This document shows positions 1-9,479 of a stretch of 64,000 nucleotides of DNA, piece after piece. The position numbers and the translations under genes are program-made. The notes beneath the pieces were generated by a model. That model worked only from the letters and a program-made list of their open reading frames with translations. It was not told the DNA's origin and searched no databases. Numbering within the stretch: the first letter of the stretch is position 1; the number at the start of each line of letters is the position of its first letter. Source of the DNA: Candidatus Cacconaster equi (GTDB taxonomy: Bacteria; Bacteroidota; Bacteroidia; Bacteroidales; UBA932); contig JAGHSK010000017.1 of assembly GCA_018065895.1 (NCBI GenBank), positions 1 through 64,000 on the forward strand, in the 5' to 3' direction.

Positions 1-164
1 TTCGTAATCCTTACAAAATTATATAAAAAAAAATTTAATTACAATCAGCAACGTTTACATTTGTTAAAAAAAGTAAAGAAGCCCGAAATGTCGTTTCGAA
101 CCGATTCCCCCTCATTTCCGAAAAGAGGGTGATTATTTGATGATTATTCTGAGTTCACATAGCC

Positions 165-197
165 TTTTGTTTTTTTGATAAAAAGTTTTTACCTTTA
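165..197 (+). promoter_or_regulatory. Candidate promoter of the susC-susD pair
   Basis: TTTTG, 20 bases, then TACCTTTA: one base off the Bacteroidetes -7 consensus TAnnTTTG with a well-placed -33 box. It would give a leader of roughly 60 bases before susC. The rest of bases 1-263 is AT-rich and holds only short stem-loops, such as CCCTC/GAGGG near 110-130, and no supported gene. Confidence 0.4.
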
Positions 198-263
198 TCA
201 AATCTTGTGGCAAAGACACAAAATTCATCAATACTTTTTTATTAACTTTATCTAAACCTTCCT

Positions 264-3200
264 ATGAAGAAACTTTTAGCAATTGCGCTTTTGGTATTGT
301 CATGCAATATCGTTTTTGCGCAAAACAAGGTTACCGGTAAGGTAACATCTTCAGAAGATGGCTCTCCAATCCCATTCGCAAGTGTCGTAATCAAAGGCAC
401 TATGACTGGTGAGGCAACAGATGACAACGGTGCGTTCACACTCACAAACGTACCTGCAAATGCTGTCCTGGAGATTTCATCAATCGGTTTTCTGACCCAG
501 ACCGTCCAAGTGAACGGCAAGTCAGTAATAAACGTAAGCTTGAGCCCTGACTCCGAAGCTCTCGACGAGGTTATGGTAGTAGCTTACGGTACTGTAAAGA
601 AAGGTTCCTATTCGGGATCCGCAGCTGTAGTAAAGCAGGACGCTATCAAAGATGCTCCTGTAGTCAGCTTCGAGCAAGTTCTTGCAGGTAAGGCTCCTGG
701 CGTTCAGGTTGCATCTTATTCAGGTCAGCCTGGTTCCGAAGCGGAGATTTCCATCCGTGGTTTCGGTTCTCTCAATGCCGGCAACCAGCCTCTTTACGTT
801 ATCGATGGCGTTCCTGCAACAAGCGGTGACTACTCTTCAGGTAACATCTCTACAGGTTCAATGAACTTCCTCAACCCTGGCGATATCGAAAGTGTGACAA
901 TCCTCAAGGATGCGGCAGCAGCTTCACTCTACGGCTCACGCGCATCAAACGGTGTCATCCTCATCACGACCAAGAAAGGTAAAATGGGCAAGATCACTAC
1001 CAACTTCAAGGCCAGCGTAGGTATGTCATACTGGGCATACAACAACTATCCTCTCTGTAACGATGCCGAAAACGAGGCAATGCACAGAATGTCGTGGTTG
1101 AACTACGCAAACGAAGAAGGTCCGTCAGAGTGGGAACCATACGGCTCAATCGACAACTATGTCAACGAGATGGTGGAAGAGTACTACCCTAAGAAAGACG
1201 AAAGCAAATACATATATAAAGATTGGGAGGACGTTCTCTTCCGTACAGGTATCAACCAGAACTATGAACTCAGCGTTTCCGGTGGTGGAGAGAAAGCCAG
1301 AGTTTATGCTTCAGTAGCATGGACAGACCAGCAGGGTGTCGTTTCAATCGACTATCTGCGCCGTTTCTCAACAACGGTGAATGCCGAGGCATCTCTTGCC
1401 AAATGGCTCAAAGTCGGTGGAACAGTTCAGTACTCTTGGCAGTACCAGACAGGTCACCAGGATGGTTGGTCTTCAAAGGACAACCCGTTCTTCATCTGGA
1501 AAGTCGTTCTCAACCCAAGATGGCCTTATGCATACAAGGACACGGGAGAGCTCTATCTTAAGGAGTGGAGCCCAAGCTTCTCAACAGTAAACCCTGTCGC
1601 AACTTACGAAAACCAGATCAACGATGCATATCAGAACCGTCTGATGCTTAAGGGATGGGCTGAGGCAACATTCACCGACTGGCTCAAACTCAAAACAACA
1701 GTCAGCGACGACTGGTTGTATGTACGCGACAAGTTCGCATGGACCTACGGACACCCTAACTTCTATGCTTATTCAGATATCGGAGGATATATCGGAAACC
1801 GTCACCGCAACGTTGACCGTCTCGTAACATCAACCGTGCTGAATTTTGACAAGACCTGGGACAAGCACCACGTATCGGCAATGGCCGGCTGGGAATCAGA
1901 GCGTGAAAAATATTTCATGTCAACCATCGGTAAGATTGACTTATCATATATGGGTGCAACTGAATCATACCTTGCCACAGGCTTCGACGGAGGTTACAGT
2001 TACACACGCGACTGCACATTGCTTTCTGCTCTCGGAAGCTTGAGCTATGACTATGCAGCCAAGTACTACATCACAGGCACCTTCCGTCGTGACGGTTCAT
2101 CAAGACTTGCTCCTAAGACACGTTGGGGCAACTTCTGGTCAGTATCAGGATCCTGGAGATTCTCAAATGAGGACTTTATCAAAGCAGACTGGTTAAACGA
2201 CGCCAAGATCCGTGGTTCATACGGTACTTCAGGTACACTTCCTTCAGACTACTTCGGATATATGGCGCTCTATGACTATACTGCTTATGGCCAGGATGGC
2301 GCAAGTTATCCATCAACTCTCGGCAACGAGGAACTTACTTGGGAAAAGAACAAAAACTGGAACGTCGCACTCGACGCTACCCTCTTCGACCGCGTAACCC
2401 TCACAGCTGAATACTACAGCAAGCTCACTACTGACCTTCTTCTTGATGCAAGAATTCCTTCAGTGACAGGTTTCTCTTCAACTCTGAAGAACATCGGATC
2501 AATGTCCAACAAAGGATGGGAGCTTTCAGTAAACGTTGACATCCTCAAGAATGTCAGTGGATGGAACCTTTCCGTCGGAGCCAACTGGAGTACAGTCAAG
2601 AACAAGATCGTTTCCCTCACTGAGGACGGCGCACCTATCATCGACACTCCTTACATCTGGCAGCCAGGCTACAACTTCTACCAGTACTACACGAGAGAAT
2701 ATCTCGGTGTATGCCAGGAAGACGGCTACCTCGGCAACAGCCGCCTGAAAGCAGGTTACCCAATGTATGCCGAAGGTTCTCACTATGTAGCCGGTGAAGT
2801 TGCAGACCAGAAGATCATAATGAAGGACGGCACTGTAATTGAAAAAGGCCAGACAGTTCCAAAGGACACTTACAACTACTTCCCTGAAAACCGTCAGAAT
2901 GCCAGCAATATGATTATCGAAGGCAAAACTGCTATTCCTAAGGGCTTCGGTGGTTTCAACCTCAACCTCGGATGGAAAGGCCTGACCCTCGATATGGCTT
3001 GGTCTTACAAGTACGGACACTATATCTGGGATGATGGCGTAGAGCAGATGGAAAGTGACGGTTACTATTGGTCACACCGCAACATTGCCAAGGACCAGCT
3101 CAATGCATGGACCCCTACCAACACCAACACAGACGTTCCTAAACGTGTTGCCGACAATGGACAGGGCGGATATTACTACTCAAGCAGATACCTGAAGAAA

Positions 3201-3422
3201 GGTGACTTCCTCCGTCTGAAGAACCTCACCCTCTCTTACAACCTGCCTAAGAACTTCGTTCAGAAACTGGCGATGAGCAACGCTCGTATTTATGTAGCAG
3301 GCGCCAACCTCCTCACATTCTCAGGCCTCAACATCGACCCTGAAATCCAGGCCAGTGGCTACTACTACTATGTTACTCCTGCACTCAGAACAGTTACCTT
3401 CGGTATTGACCTGTCATTCTAA
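264..3422 (+). CDS. SusC/RagA-type TonB-linked outer-membrane receptor
   Basis: Outer-membrane active transporter that, with its SusD partner, imports bound oligomers into the periplasm using TonB energy. The 1052-residue product has a signal peptide (MKKLLAIALLVLSCNIVFAQ), a carboxypeptidase-regulatory-like beta domain at about 22-105 (VTGKVTSSEDGSPIPFASV), a plug domain at about 110-240 (PLYVIDGVP; LKDAAAASLYGSRASNGVI is the family signature) and a long aromatic-rich barrel ending in phenylalanine (GIDLSF), as expected for BAM-assembled porins. Length is normal for the family. susD starts 12 bases after the stop. No glycoside hydrolase, peptidase or sigma/anti-sigma pair is adjacent, so the substrate cannot be assigned. 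Confidence 0.95.
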   Translation: MKKLLAIALLVLSCNIVFAQNKVTGKVTSSEDGSPIPFASVVIKGTMTGEATDDNGAFTLTNVPANAVLEISSIGFLTQTVQVNGKSVINVSLSPDSEALDEVMVVAYGTVKKGSYSGSAAVVKQDAIKDAPVVSFEQVLAGKAPGVQVASYSGQPGSEAEISIRGFGSLNAGNQPLYVIDGVPATSGDYSSGNISTGSMNFLNPGDIESVTILKDAAAASLYGSRASNGVILITTKKGKMGKITTNFKASVGMSYWAYNNYPLCNDAENEAMHRMSWLNYANEEGPSEWEPYGSIDNYVNEMVEEYYPKKDESKYIYKDWEDVLFRTGINQNYELSVSGGGEKARVYASVAWTDQQGVVSIDYLRRFSTTVNAEASLAKWLKVGGTVQYSWQYQTGHQDGWSSKDNPFFIWKVVLNPRWPYAYKDTGELYLKEWSPSFSTVNPVATYENQINDAYQNRLMLKGWAEATFTDWLKLKTTVSDDWLYVRDKFAWTYGHPNFYAYSDIGGYIGNRHRNVDRLVTSTVLNFDKTWDKHHVSAMAGWESEREKYFMSTIGKIDLSYMGATESYLATGFDGGYSYTRDCTLLSALGSLSYDYAAKYYITGTFRRDGSSRLAPKTRWGNFWSVSGSWRFSNEDFIKADWLNDAKIRGSYGTSGTLPSDYFGYMALYDYTAYGQDGASYPSTLGNEELTWEKNKNWNVALDATLFDRVTLTAEYYSKLTTDLLLDARIPSVTGFSSTLKNIGSMSNKGWELSVNVDILKNVSGWNLSVGANWSTVKNKIVSLTEDGAPIIDTPYIWQPGYNFYQYYTREYLGVCQEDGYLGNSRLKAGYPMYAEGSHYVAGEVADQKIIMKDGTVIEKGQTVPKDTYNYFPENRQNASNMIIEGKTAIPKGFGGFNLNLGWKGLTLDMAWSYKYGHYIWDDGVEQMESDGYYWSHRNIAKDQLNAWTPTNTNTDVPKRVADNGQGGYYYSSRYLKKGDFLRLKNLTLSYNLPKNFVQKLAMSNARIYVAGANLLTFSGLNIDPEIQASGYYYYVTPALRTVTFGIDLSF

Positions 3423-3434
3423 AAAAACAAGAGT

Positions 3435-4919
3435 ATGAAAAAGTTTATACAATATATCGCAGTTGCAGCACTGGTCCTCATTTCGATCTCTGCATGCAAG
3501 GGCTTTCTTGATCCAATGCCTACGGACTCCGTAGTTGACAAGAACGCTATGGTGACAATGCCGGATGCCAGGGTAGCCTGCAACGGTTTGTACACTCCTC
3601 TCAAGTACTATGGGCTGTACGGTACATATTTCCCATATATGGGCGACCTCAGAGCGGACAATATCTACCCGCGTACAGCTGACGGTACCGGATCTGTTAT
3701 CTACACATGGCAGTATGAATCTTCTCAGAACTCCTACTTCGGCACATTCTGGGAGAGTTACTACAACGTGATCATGCGATGCAACTCATTCATTGAGAAC
3801 ATCAACGTTCTCGAAGTAACTTCAGACAGCGACAAGGAGGAAAAGAATGGCCTCACAGGTGAGGCATACGCTGTAAGAGCTCTCTGCTACTTTGACCTTG
3901 CACGTCTTTACGGCCAGCCATATACCTATGATAAAGGAGCTTCTCTCGGAGCTGTTATCCTCAAGGAAAGAATTTTCCCTACAGAGGCAGCAGAGGCAAG
4001 CCGCAGCACAGTTGCAGATACGTATGCACTCGTTCTGAGCGATCTTGACAGCGCTCTCGCAAAACTTCCTGAAAGCAAGAAACTCGGTCACTTCAACTAT
4101 TGGGCAGCAAAACTGCTCCAGGCTCGTGTTTTCCTTTATATGGGCCAGTGGGACAAAGCATATGCTGCAGCTGAAGAAGTAATCAACAGTTCTCCATATG
4201 AACTGGTTGATCCAGACGAGTATCTGAGCTACTGGGGAGAAGAAGGCAACGATGAATCTGTTCTGGAACTCCTTGTATCAGTTCAAGGCGATATCGACGA
4301 GGATGGCGGTTTCTACACCATGTACCACAATCTTTGGTTCGATGACGCAAATGCCGGCGCAAGCCTTATCCCTACCCTCAAATGGAGAAGCCTCTTCTTC
4401 GACACTCCTAATGACGTACGTGCCGAGATGATTGCTTATGACGATCCTGAGACGGGTGCAAAGGGTACAGGTGAATTCTGGCTCCGCAAGTTCATCGGTA
4501 ACAAAGATCAGGGATATACTTTCCGTCGTAACAATCCACGCGTCCTGAGAATGTCCGAAGCTTTCCTCATTGCCGCTGAAGCAGGCCTTGAGGCCAACAA
4601 GTCAGAAGCTCTCGCATATTTCAACGAATTCTGTGAAAGCCGTTATTACGACTATGTTGACGCAACTACTCTCACCCTTGACATGATTCAGACTGAACGT
4701 CAGAAAGAGTTTATCGGTGAAGGACACCGCTTCTTCGACGTAATGCGCCGCGGAGGCTCGTTCACCAGCGACAAGACTATTGACCCTCACGATTTCAGAG
4801 GCGGTTCACAATATCAGAACTCACTTAAGGTCGGCGATGCAAAAGTTGCCCTCCCTATCTCATCTGATGAAATCGCAACATATCCAAAGCTCCAGCAGAA
4901 CCCTGGATACAAGAACTAA
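3435..4919 (+). CDS. SusD/RagB-type surface substrate-binding lipoprotein
   Basis: Surface lipoprotein that caps the SusC barrel and binds the ligand. The 494-residue product begins with a lipoprotein signal (MKKFIQYIAVAALVLISISACKG; lipidation at the Cys), followed by the typical N-terminal FLDPMPTDSV stretch of the SusD family, TPR-like helices (YAVRALCYFDLARLYGQPYT) and the C-terminal RagB/SusD domain with ERQKEFIGEGHRFFDVMRRG. It lies directly after susC, and a strong hairpin terminator follows, so the two form a bicistronic unit. Ligand unknown. Confidence 0.95.
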   Translation: MKKFIQYIAVAALVLISISACKGFLDPMPTDSVVDKNAMVTMPDARVACNGLYTPLKYYGLYGTYFPYMGDLRADNIYPRTADGTGSVIYTWQYESSQNSYFGTFWESYYNVIMRCNSFIENINVLEVTSDSDKEEKNGLTGEAYAVRALCYFDLARLYGQPYTYDKGASLGAVILKERIFPTEAAEASRSTVADTYALVLSDLDSALAKLPESKKLGHFNYWAAKLLQARVFLYMGQWDKAYAAAEEVINSSPYELVDPDEYLSYWGEEGNDESVLELLVSVQGDIDEDGGFYTMYHNLWFDDANAGASLIPTLKWRSLFFDTPNDVRAEMIAYDDPETGAKGTGEFWLRKFIGNKDQGYTFRRNNPRVLRMSEAFLIAAEAGLEANKSEALAYFNEFCESRYYDYVDATTLTLDMIQTERQKEFIGEGHRFFDVMRRGGSFTSDKTIDPHDFRGGSQYQNSLKVGDAKVALPISSDEIATYPKLQQNPGYKN

Positions 4920-4937
4920 TCTGAAATTTCAAACGTT

Positions 4938-4972
4938 AAAAAAGGTTGTCAGCTGCTGACAACCTTTTTTTC
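4938..4972. terminator. Two-way intrinsic terminator between susD and the OstA-like gene
   Basis: A near-perfect palindrome (AAAAAAGGTTGTCAGC, one T, then its complement) with A and T tracts on either side, so it can terminate both convergent transcripts. The stop codon and last codons (K-K-V-V-S-S) of the minus-strand gene are encoded inside the stem. Confidence 0.9.
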
Positions 4973-7258
4973 TTTTGCGGCCCTTCTCGCCTCCCGCCGT
5001 TCTTTCCTGGCCTTCTGCCTTGCCTGTCGACGGGCCTGACGTTCCTCTTTCCGCAAGGCCCTCTTCTGGGCACGTTCAATCTTTCTCTTCTCCCTAGGCG
5101 AAAGTTTCTCCGACGATTCTGTGTCAGTCTTTATCTTTTCAATCTTCAAGGTATCAGAGGCTACCGTAGTATCCTTGACAGGTACCTGATTTGCCAACGA
5201 ATCCTCAAAAATCTCCATTCTTCTGCGGGCTTCTTTGAGAGAATCGCTGACGCGCTTTCTTTCCAATCTCGCCAGGCGCTGCGCTTCAATCGAATCAAGC
5301 ACCCCTTTCATGTAATTATCGAAATAAAGATTAGTCTCATCATACATAGGGGCAGCGACACGTGCATATTTCTCCCTTTGCGAAATATTAGGCCTGATAT
5401 GTGTGATTTCCGCCGAGGAGACAGGGCGTTCTTCACCACGCCATACGAAATCCTTGAGCCTGTGCTTCTCGGCTTCAAGTTCAAGAATCGGGTAAGCGTC
5501 ACTCTTGACTGTCTCCATATAAAGAATGCGTTGCGCGTTGCCGTCCTTCACCAATGCAGTCATGGATTTGGCCTCCTTGAGGTTGACGGTGGTGAGAGAT
5601 CCCTTTTCATCAAGATAGAACAAGGCATTCACTCCACCCAGAGCATCAAAACGATATAATTGGTTATCGTGGAAATACCCCATCATTTCCGTACTCTTGA
5701 TCTGATTGAAGTGGACTGAATCCTCCTGCGAAATAATCCAGGAATCAGTCACCATACTTGACCTGTCCAAACCGCCATTCCTTATCAGGATATTCATTGT
5801 TTCCGCAGTGAGCTGGTTCTTCACCTCATTCCACATTATCGGAGTTCCATACATCCTGGCTATCGAGTCAAGTGAGGAAAATATCACCGTATCACAGCGG
5901 GCCTGGATGTCGGACCTGTATGCCTTTACATTGTGATAGGCATATAACATACGGATATGGGTGGTATCAATCACTGCCGAGGAAGAATCCTGAACCGCAC
6001 CAACGGAGTCTATCGCCGTTCTTACCGAATCCGCCGCAGCAAGCATAGAAGAGTCAGGCATTGCAAGCAGGGAGTCCGGAACCGGCGCTACAGTGGAGTC
6101 ACGTTTGGCCATCTTTCCTTTAGGCGGGACTGTTGGAGGCAGCTTGCCGGCATCCCGCATTTTTTCCGTCTTTTTCTTCTCTCGTTCAGCCGCCAGTTCC
6201 TCTCTCTTTTTCTTCAAGGTATCGTATGTGATATCCTCATATCTCTGTTTGGATGCCGCTATCTCTTCTGCCGGTATATCATTCTTGCGCAAGGCAAACG
6301 TAACAAGTGTATCAGCCCCGAAATAGAGGGTGTCCACAACTTTGTTCTCATTTTCCCCACAGAAGATTATTGCAGGTTCCTCCGTCATCGTAACCACCCC
6401 GTCAACGGTATCCCTCTCATATCGTATATGATTGGCAGTATAATACGCCTTATGTGTGGTATCCAGTATCTGGGAATTGCGGTACATGTTGATTTCACCG
6501 CTTTTCTGGTCGTAATTCACGTCATCGCTCCATGCTTCGTACGACGGATCATTCATATAGACGCGATTGCTGAAGTGTACCTCTTTGCCATTGCGGTCAT
6601 ACCATCCGTCATCAGCATAGAGAAAACCGTCATCCTTCCACATGTTTGTGGCCTCTCCGAATCTGGCGACCTGGGAATCAGTATTGTAAATCAATTTTGT
6701 GGTAAGGATTCTGATAGAATCCATATACATCTCCACATCATGCTCAAAGACAAAGGTATTGTCATTTGTAGTATAGGTGCCGTCGCGGCTTTCAATGACA
6801 TTCCCCTCAGAGTCCTTCATTGAACCGCCACGATGGAAAAAACCCACACTGTCCTTGGTGTTGTAGTCCAATTGCATCGTCCGGAGCACATGCCCGTCCT
6901 TATCGATCAGTTCAACGACCCCGCCATTGAAATGGGCCATATTTTCCTCAATGTCATAGCGCAGCTGCTCACTCTTGAGCATTGTATTGTCCTGGACTAT
7001 TCTGACATTGCCATATGCGTCAATACACTTCCAATCGATATTCCAGGAAGCGGAATCACAATACAGATGCGCATTGTTATGCAGAAATTCCGCATTACCC
7101 CAAACCCGCCTGTAATTGAGACCATACTCAAAAACCTGCTGCGCCTGGTCAGCATAAACGAGCCGGATAAGACTGTCGCGTCCGGCTTCCTGAGCATTTG
7201 CCGCAAAGGAAGAGAGCAGGAGCAAAACTCCGACAAATATTCCGAACCGGAGTCTCAT
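4949..7258 (-). CDS. OstA-like protein (LptA/OstA beta-jellyroll family)
   Basis: Exported protein of the OstA-like family, related to the LptA/LptD N-terminal fold that binds lipopolysaccharide between the membranes. The 769-residue product has a signal peptide (MRLRFGIFVGVLLLLSSFAANAQ) and repeated OstA-type strands over about 25-320, with a further repeat-like block at about 430-570 after a low-complexity linker rich in Lys, Pro and Ser/Asp. The last 70 residues are a Lys/Arg/Glu/Ala-rich, probably helical tail (RREARRAAKEKKVVSS). It starts 3 bases after the stop of the SurA-like gene, which supports a joint role in envelope assembly. Binding of LPS itself is inference from the family. Confidence 0.8.
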   Translation of the reverse strand: MRLRFGIFVGVLLLLSSFAANAQEAGRDSLIRLVYADQAQQVFEYGLNYRRVWGNAEFLHNNAHLYCDSASWNIDWKCIDAYGNVRIVQDNTMLKSEQLRYDIEENMAHFNGGVVELIDKDGHVLRTMQLDYNTKDSVGFFHRGGSMKDSEGNVIESRDGTYTTNDNTFVFEHDVEMYMDSIRILTTKLIYNTDSQVARFGEATNMWKDDGFLYADDGWYDRNGKEVHFSNRVYMNDPSYEAWSDDVNYDQKSGEINMYRNSQILDTTHKAYYTANHIRYERDTVDGVVTMTEEPAIIFCGENENKVVDTLYFGADTLVTFALRKNDIPAEEIAASKQRYEDITYDTLKKKREELAAEREKKKTEKMRDAGKLPPTVPPKGKMAKRDSTVAPVPDSLLAMPDSSMLAAADSVRTAIDSVGAVQDSSSAVIDTTHIRMLYAYHNVKAYRSDIQARCDTVIFSSLDSIARMYGTPIMWNEVKNQLTAETMNILIRNGGLDRSSMVTDSWIISQEDSVHFNQIKSTEMMGYFHDNQLYRFDALGGVNALFYLDEKGSLTTVNLKEAKSMTALVKDGNAQRILYMETVKSDAYPILELEAEKHRLKDFVWRGEERPVSSAEITHIRPNISQREKYARVAAPMYDETNLYFDNYMKGVLDSIEAQRLARLERKRVSDSLKEARRRMEIFEDSLANQVPVKDTTVASDTLKIEKIKTDTESSEKLSPREKRKIERAQKRALRKEERQARRQARQKARKERREARRAAKEKKVVSS

Positions 7259-7261
7259 CTG

Positions 7262-8629
7262 CTATTTGACCCAGCCCTCACGTGTGAATGGACACCCTCT
7301 GAACATGGGATCTATGACGATATAAGTGGATTTCTGTTTCTGCGTAATGAACTTTTCCACAGCCGCTTCAGAATTTATGCGGTTGACTTCATCCTGCAGC
7401 GTACTGTAGTCCTCCTTGAAATTGGCCGTATGGGAAGGAATCAACTTCTCAAGATTGATGATTTTATATATGGTGTTGCCATTTCTTCCCTCATTGTCAA
7501 GCGACTCAAAAGGTTCTGAAATGTCTCCCACACTCATATCCTTCAGGGCATTGTAATCCGCAGGCTTAAGCTGGTCCTTTTCGAAATATGAAGAACCTGT
7601 GTACTCATCTGCAAGAAGTCCACCGTTGACCAAAGTCTTGATATCCTCTGAATACTTCCGGGCGGCATCAAAGAAAGAAATGCTGTCGGAGAGTATTTCG
7701 GTACGGATGGAGTCCAGTTTGGCGAATGCCTTCAACCTGACTTCCGAGGGATATTTCGGTTTGATGAGGATGTGCCTTGCATTGAACATGTCACCTTTCC
7801 GCTCAATCATCTGAATGATATGGAAGCCGTCAGGTGTCTCGACAACCTGTGAAACCTGCCCGGCCTTCAGGGCCATTGCCGCATCGGAGAAAACAGGCCA
7901 GTATATGGACCTTGGATTCATTCCGAGTTCACCGCCTTTTGCAACGCTGCCCGGGTCTTCAGAATAGAGACGGGCCAAAGTGGAAAATTTCTCACCGTTT
8001 AACACACGCTCACGGAGCGAAATAAGCTTCTCCTTAACGGCCAGTTGAGCGGCCTTCTTGTCAGGATAGAGTCCTATCTGACGGATACGATACTTCGTGC
8101 TGACAACAGGAAGGTCTTCTTCCGGAGTCTCTTTTGCAAATTTCTCAATTTCACGTGGTGTAAGTTTAGGAATATCCTGCGAAACCTTCTGCTGCATCTG
8201 CTGGATCAGGGATTGTTCCTCGAGTTGTTCCTTCCACTCCTGACGCAGTTTATAAATAGGTTTTCCGAAGTATTCCTCAACCTTCTCTTCTCCGCCAAGG
8301 AACTGAACAGTCTCCAGCATTCTGCTTTCCAATGCCGCATCGACGTTGGCTTCGGACACGCTCAAGGAATCCAGCTTGGCCTGAACAAGGAAAAGCTTGG
8401 CCACCATCAGGCCCTCAAGAATCTCACATCTCGCATTCCTGTCGACGCTCATTCCCCTGGCAGCCATCATCTGAGCCTCCGATTCAAGCTGTGAAAGCAT
8501 TATCACGTCATTGCCCACAAGCGCCACCGACTTGTCAACAAGTCCACCCTGATACTTCTGGGCAAAAAGACTGACTGCCGGAAAAAACAAACAAAAAGTC
8601 AAAAATGCCGCAAGAATCTTCTTATTCAT
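7262..8629 (-). CDS. SurA-like periplasmic peptidyl-prolyl isomerase
   Basis: Periplasmic chaperone/prolyl isomerase for outer-membrane proteins. The 455-residue product has a signal peptide (MNKKILAAFLTFCLFFPAVSLFAQ), a SurA N-terminal chaperone segment at about 30-170 (VDKSVALVGNDVIMLSQLESEAQ) and two parvulin domains: the first at about 175-285 (FSTLARLYSEDPGSVAKGGELG, TPDGFHIIQMIERK), the second from about 288 (NARHILIKPKYPSEV) and more divergent. It overlaps the preceding lipoprotein gene by 8 bases, and the OstA-like gene follows within 3 bases. Layout matches SurA, but the short C-terminal region differs from the enterobacterial protein. Confidence 0.88.
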   Translation of the reverse strand: MNKKILAAFLTFCLFFPAVSLFAQKYQGGLVDKSVALVGNDVIMLSQLESEAQMMAARGMSVDRNARCEILEGLMVAKLFLVQAKLDSLSVSEANVDAALESRMLETVQFLGGEEKVEEYFGKPIYKLRQEWKEQLEEQSLIQQMQQKVSQDIPKLTPREIEKFAKETPEEDLPVVSTKYRIRQIGLYPDKKAAQLAVKEKLISLRERVLNGEKFSTLARLYSEDPGSVAKGGELGMNPRSIYWPVFSDAAMALKAGQVSQVVETPDGFHIIQMIERKGDMFNARHILIKPKYPSEVRLKAFAKLDSIRTEILSDSISFFDAARKYSEDIKTLVNGGLLADEYTGSSYFEKDQLKPADYNALKDMSVGDISEPFESLDNEGRNGNTIYKIINLEKLIPSHTANFKEDYSTLQDEVNRINSEAAVEKFITQKQKSTYIVIDPMFRGCPFTREGWVK

Positions 8630-9479
8630 CGTATTCGTAGATTTTTAAAGTTTTGTTCACGAGAGCATCTTCCAGCAATTCCTGTTCCATTTTTGCCAGA
8701 AGGTCCTGTTTCCGCTTATTTATTATTGTCTCTTTTATATTGTCCCAGTTATATTCCACTGGCGACAATTCGTCAGGAGCCACATATTCCGTCACGAAAA
8801 CAAGGTATGACGTCGTCTCGTCTTTTTTTTCAAATAATGATTTATGAGCAATCTCACTCTCGCAAGTCAGAAGATCCTCATCAATCTCCTTTGCAAGAGT
8901 TGAAACCGGAATCCACTTCCCTCCGAAATCCGTATAGCGTTCCGCTGAATCATAACATATCTTCTCCAACCGTGAGACATCATCCTTCTCCACTGCATCG
9001 AAATCGCCCAATATCATCTCATAATACGGAGACTTCGGGGAAACTCTGGCAACGCGCGCCTTTACGATGGAATAAGGGAAGACATAATTCGCAGAATGAT
9101 CCTGATAATACTTTCCTATCTCAGCATCGGTGACCACAGTATCGAGATTTGCTTCGATATAAGCTTTCTCATACCTGAAACCCAGAAGATTGCGACGGTA
9201 ATCTTCAATCTGGGCGTCTACGTTTCTGTCGGACTTTGAAAGTTCTTTCCCAGCCTTGAGCAACATCAGCTTGCTCATTGCCCAAGTGTCCACATACCTG
9301 CGGACCATCTTCGCACTGTCCTCCGATGAAACGTTTTCCGGAAGAAGTTTCACCACATCGCTCTCATATAGGACGTCCCTGCCGATTGCCGCCACCTTCC
9401 TGTCGCCATAATGGTTCAGGAAAGAACTGCAGGATGATACGAGCATAATTGCCGCAATCAGGGGAACGATTCTTTTCAT
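8622..9479 (-). CDS. Lipoprotein with SurA-N-like fold, no clear isomerase domain
   Basis: A 285-residue lipoprotein (signal [20 protein letters not shown]). Residues 28-150 resemble the SurA/PpiC N-terminal helical region (VAAIGRDVLYESDVVKLLPENVSSEDSAK, then TDAEIGKYYQDHSANYVFP). I cannot find the conserved parvulin core (usually FxxLAxxxSxD...GG.LG), so it is probably a chaperone-like or degenerate member. Translation is coupled on both sides: its ATG shares a base with the guaB stop (TGATG), and its 3' end overlaps the SurA-like gene. Likely works with that protein in outer-membrane protein folding; this is inference from position. Confidence 0.7.
   Translation of the reverse strand: MKRIVPLIAAIMLVSSCSSFLNHYGDRKVAAIGRDVLYESDVVKLLPENVSSEDSAKMVRRYVDTWAMSKLMLLKAGKELSKSDRNVDAQIEDYRRNLLGFRYEKAYIEANLDTVVTDAEIGKYYQDHSANYVFPYSIVKARVARVSPKSPYYEMILGDFDAVEKDDVSRLEKICYDSAERYTDFGGKWIPVSTLAKEIDEDLLTCESEIAHKSLFEKKDETTSYLVFVTEYVAPDELSPVEYNWDNIKETIINKRKQDLLAKMEQELLEDALVNKTLKIYEYDE

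Noticed and set aside
5957-6823. 288-residue plus-strand ORF within the OstA-like gene
   Set aside because: Antisense shadow without motifs.
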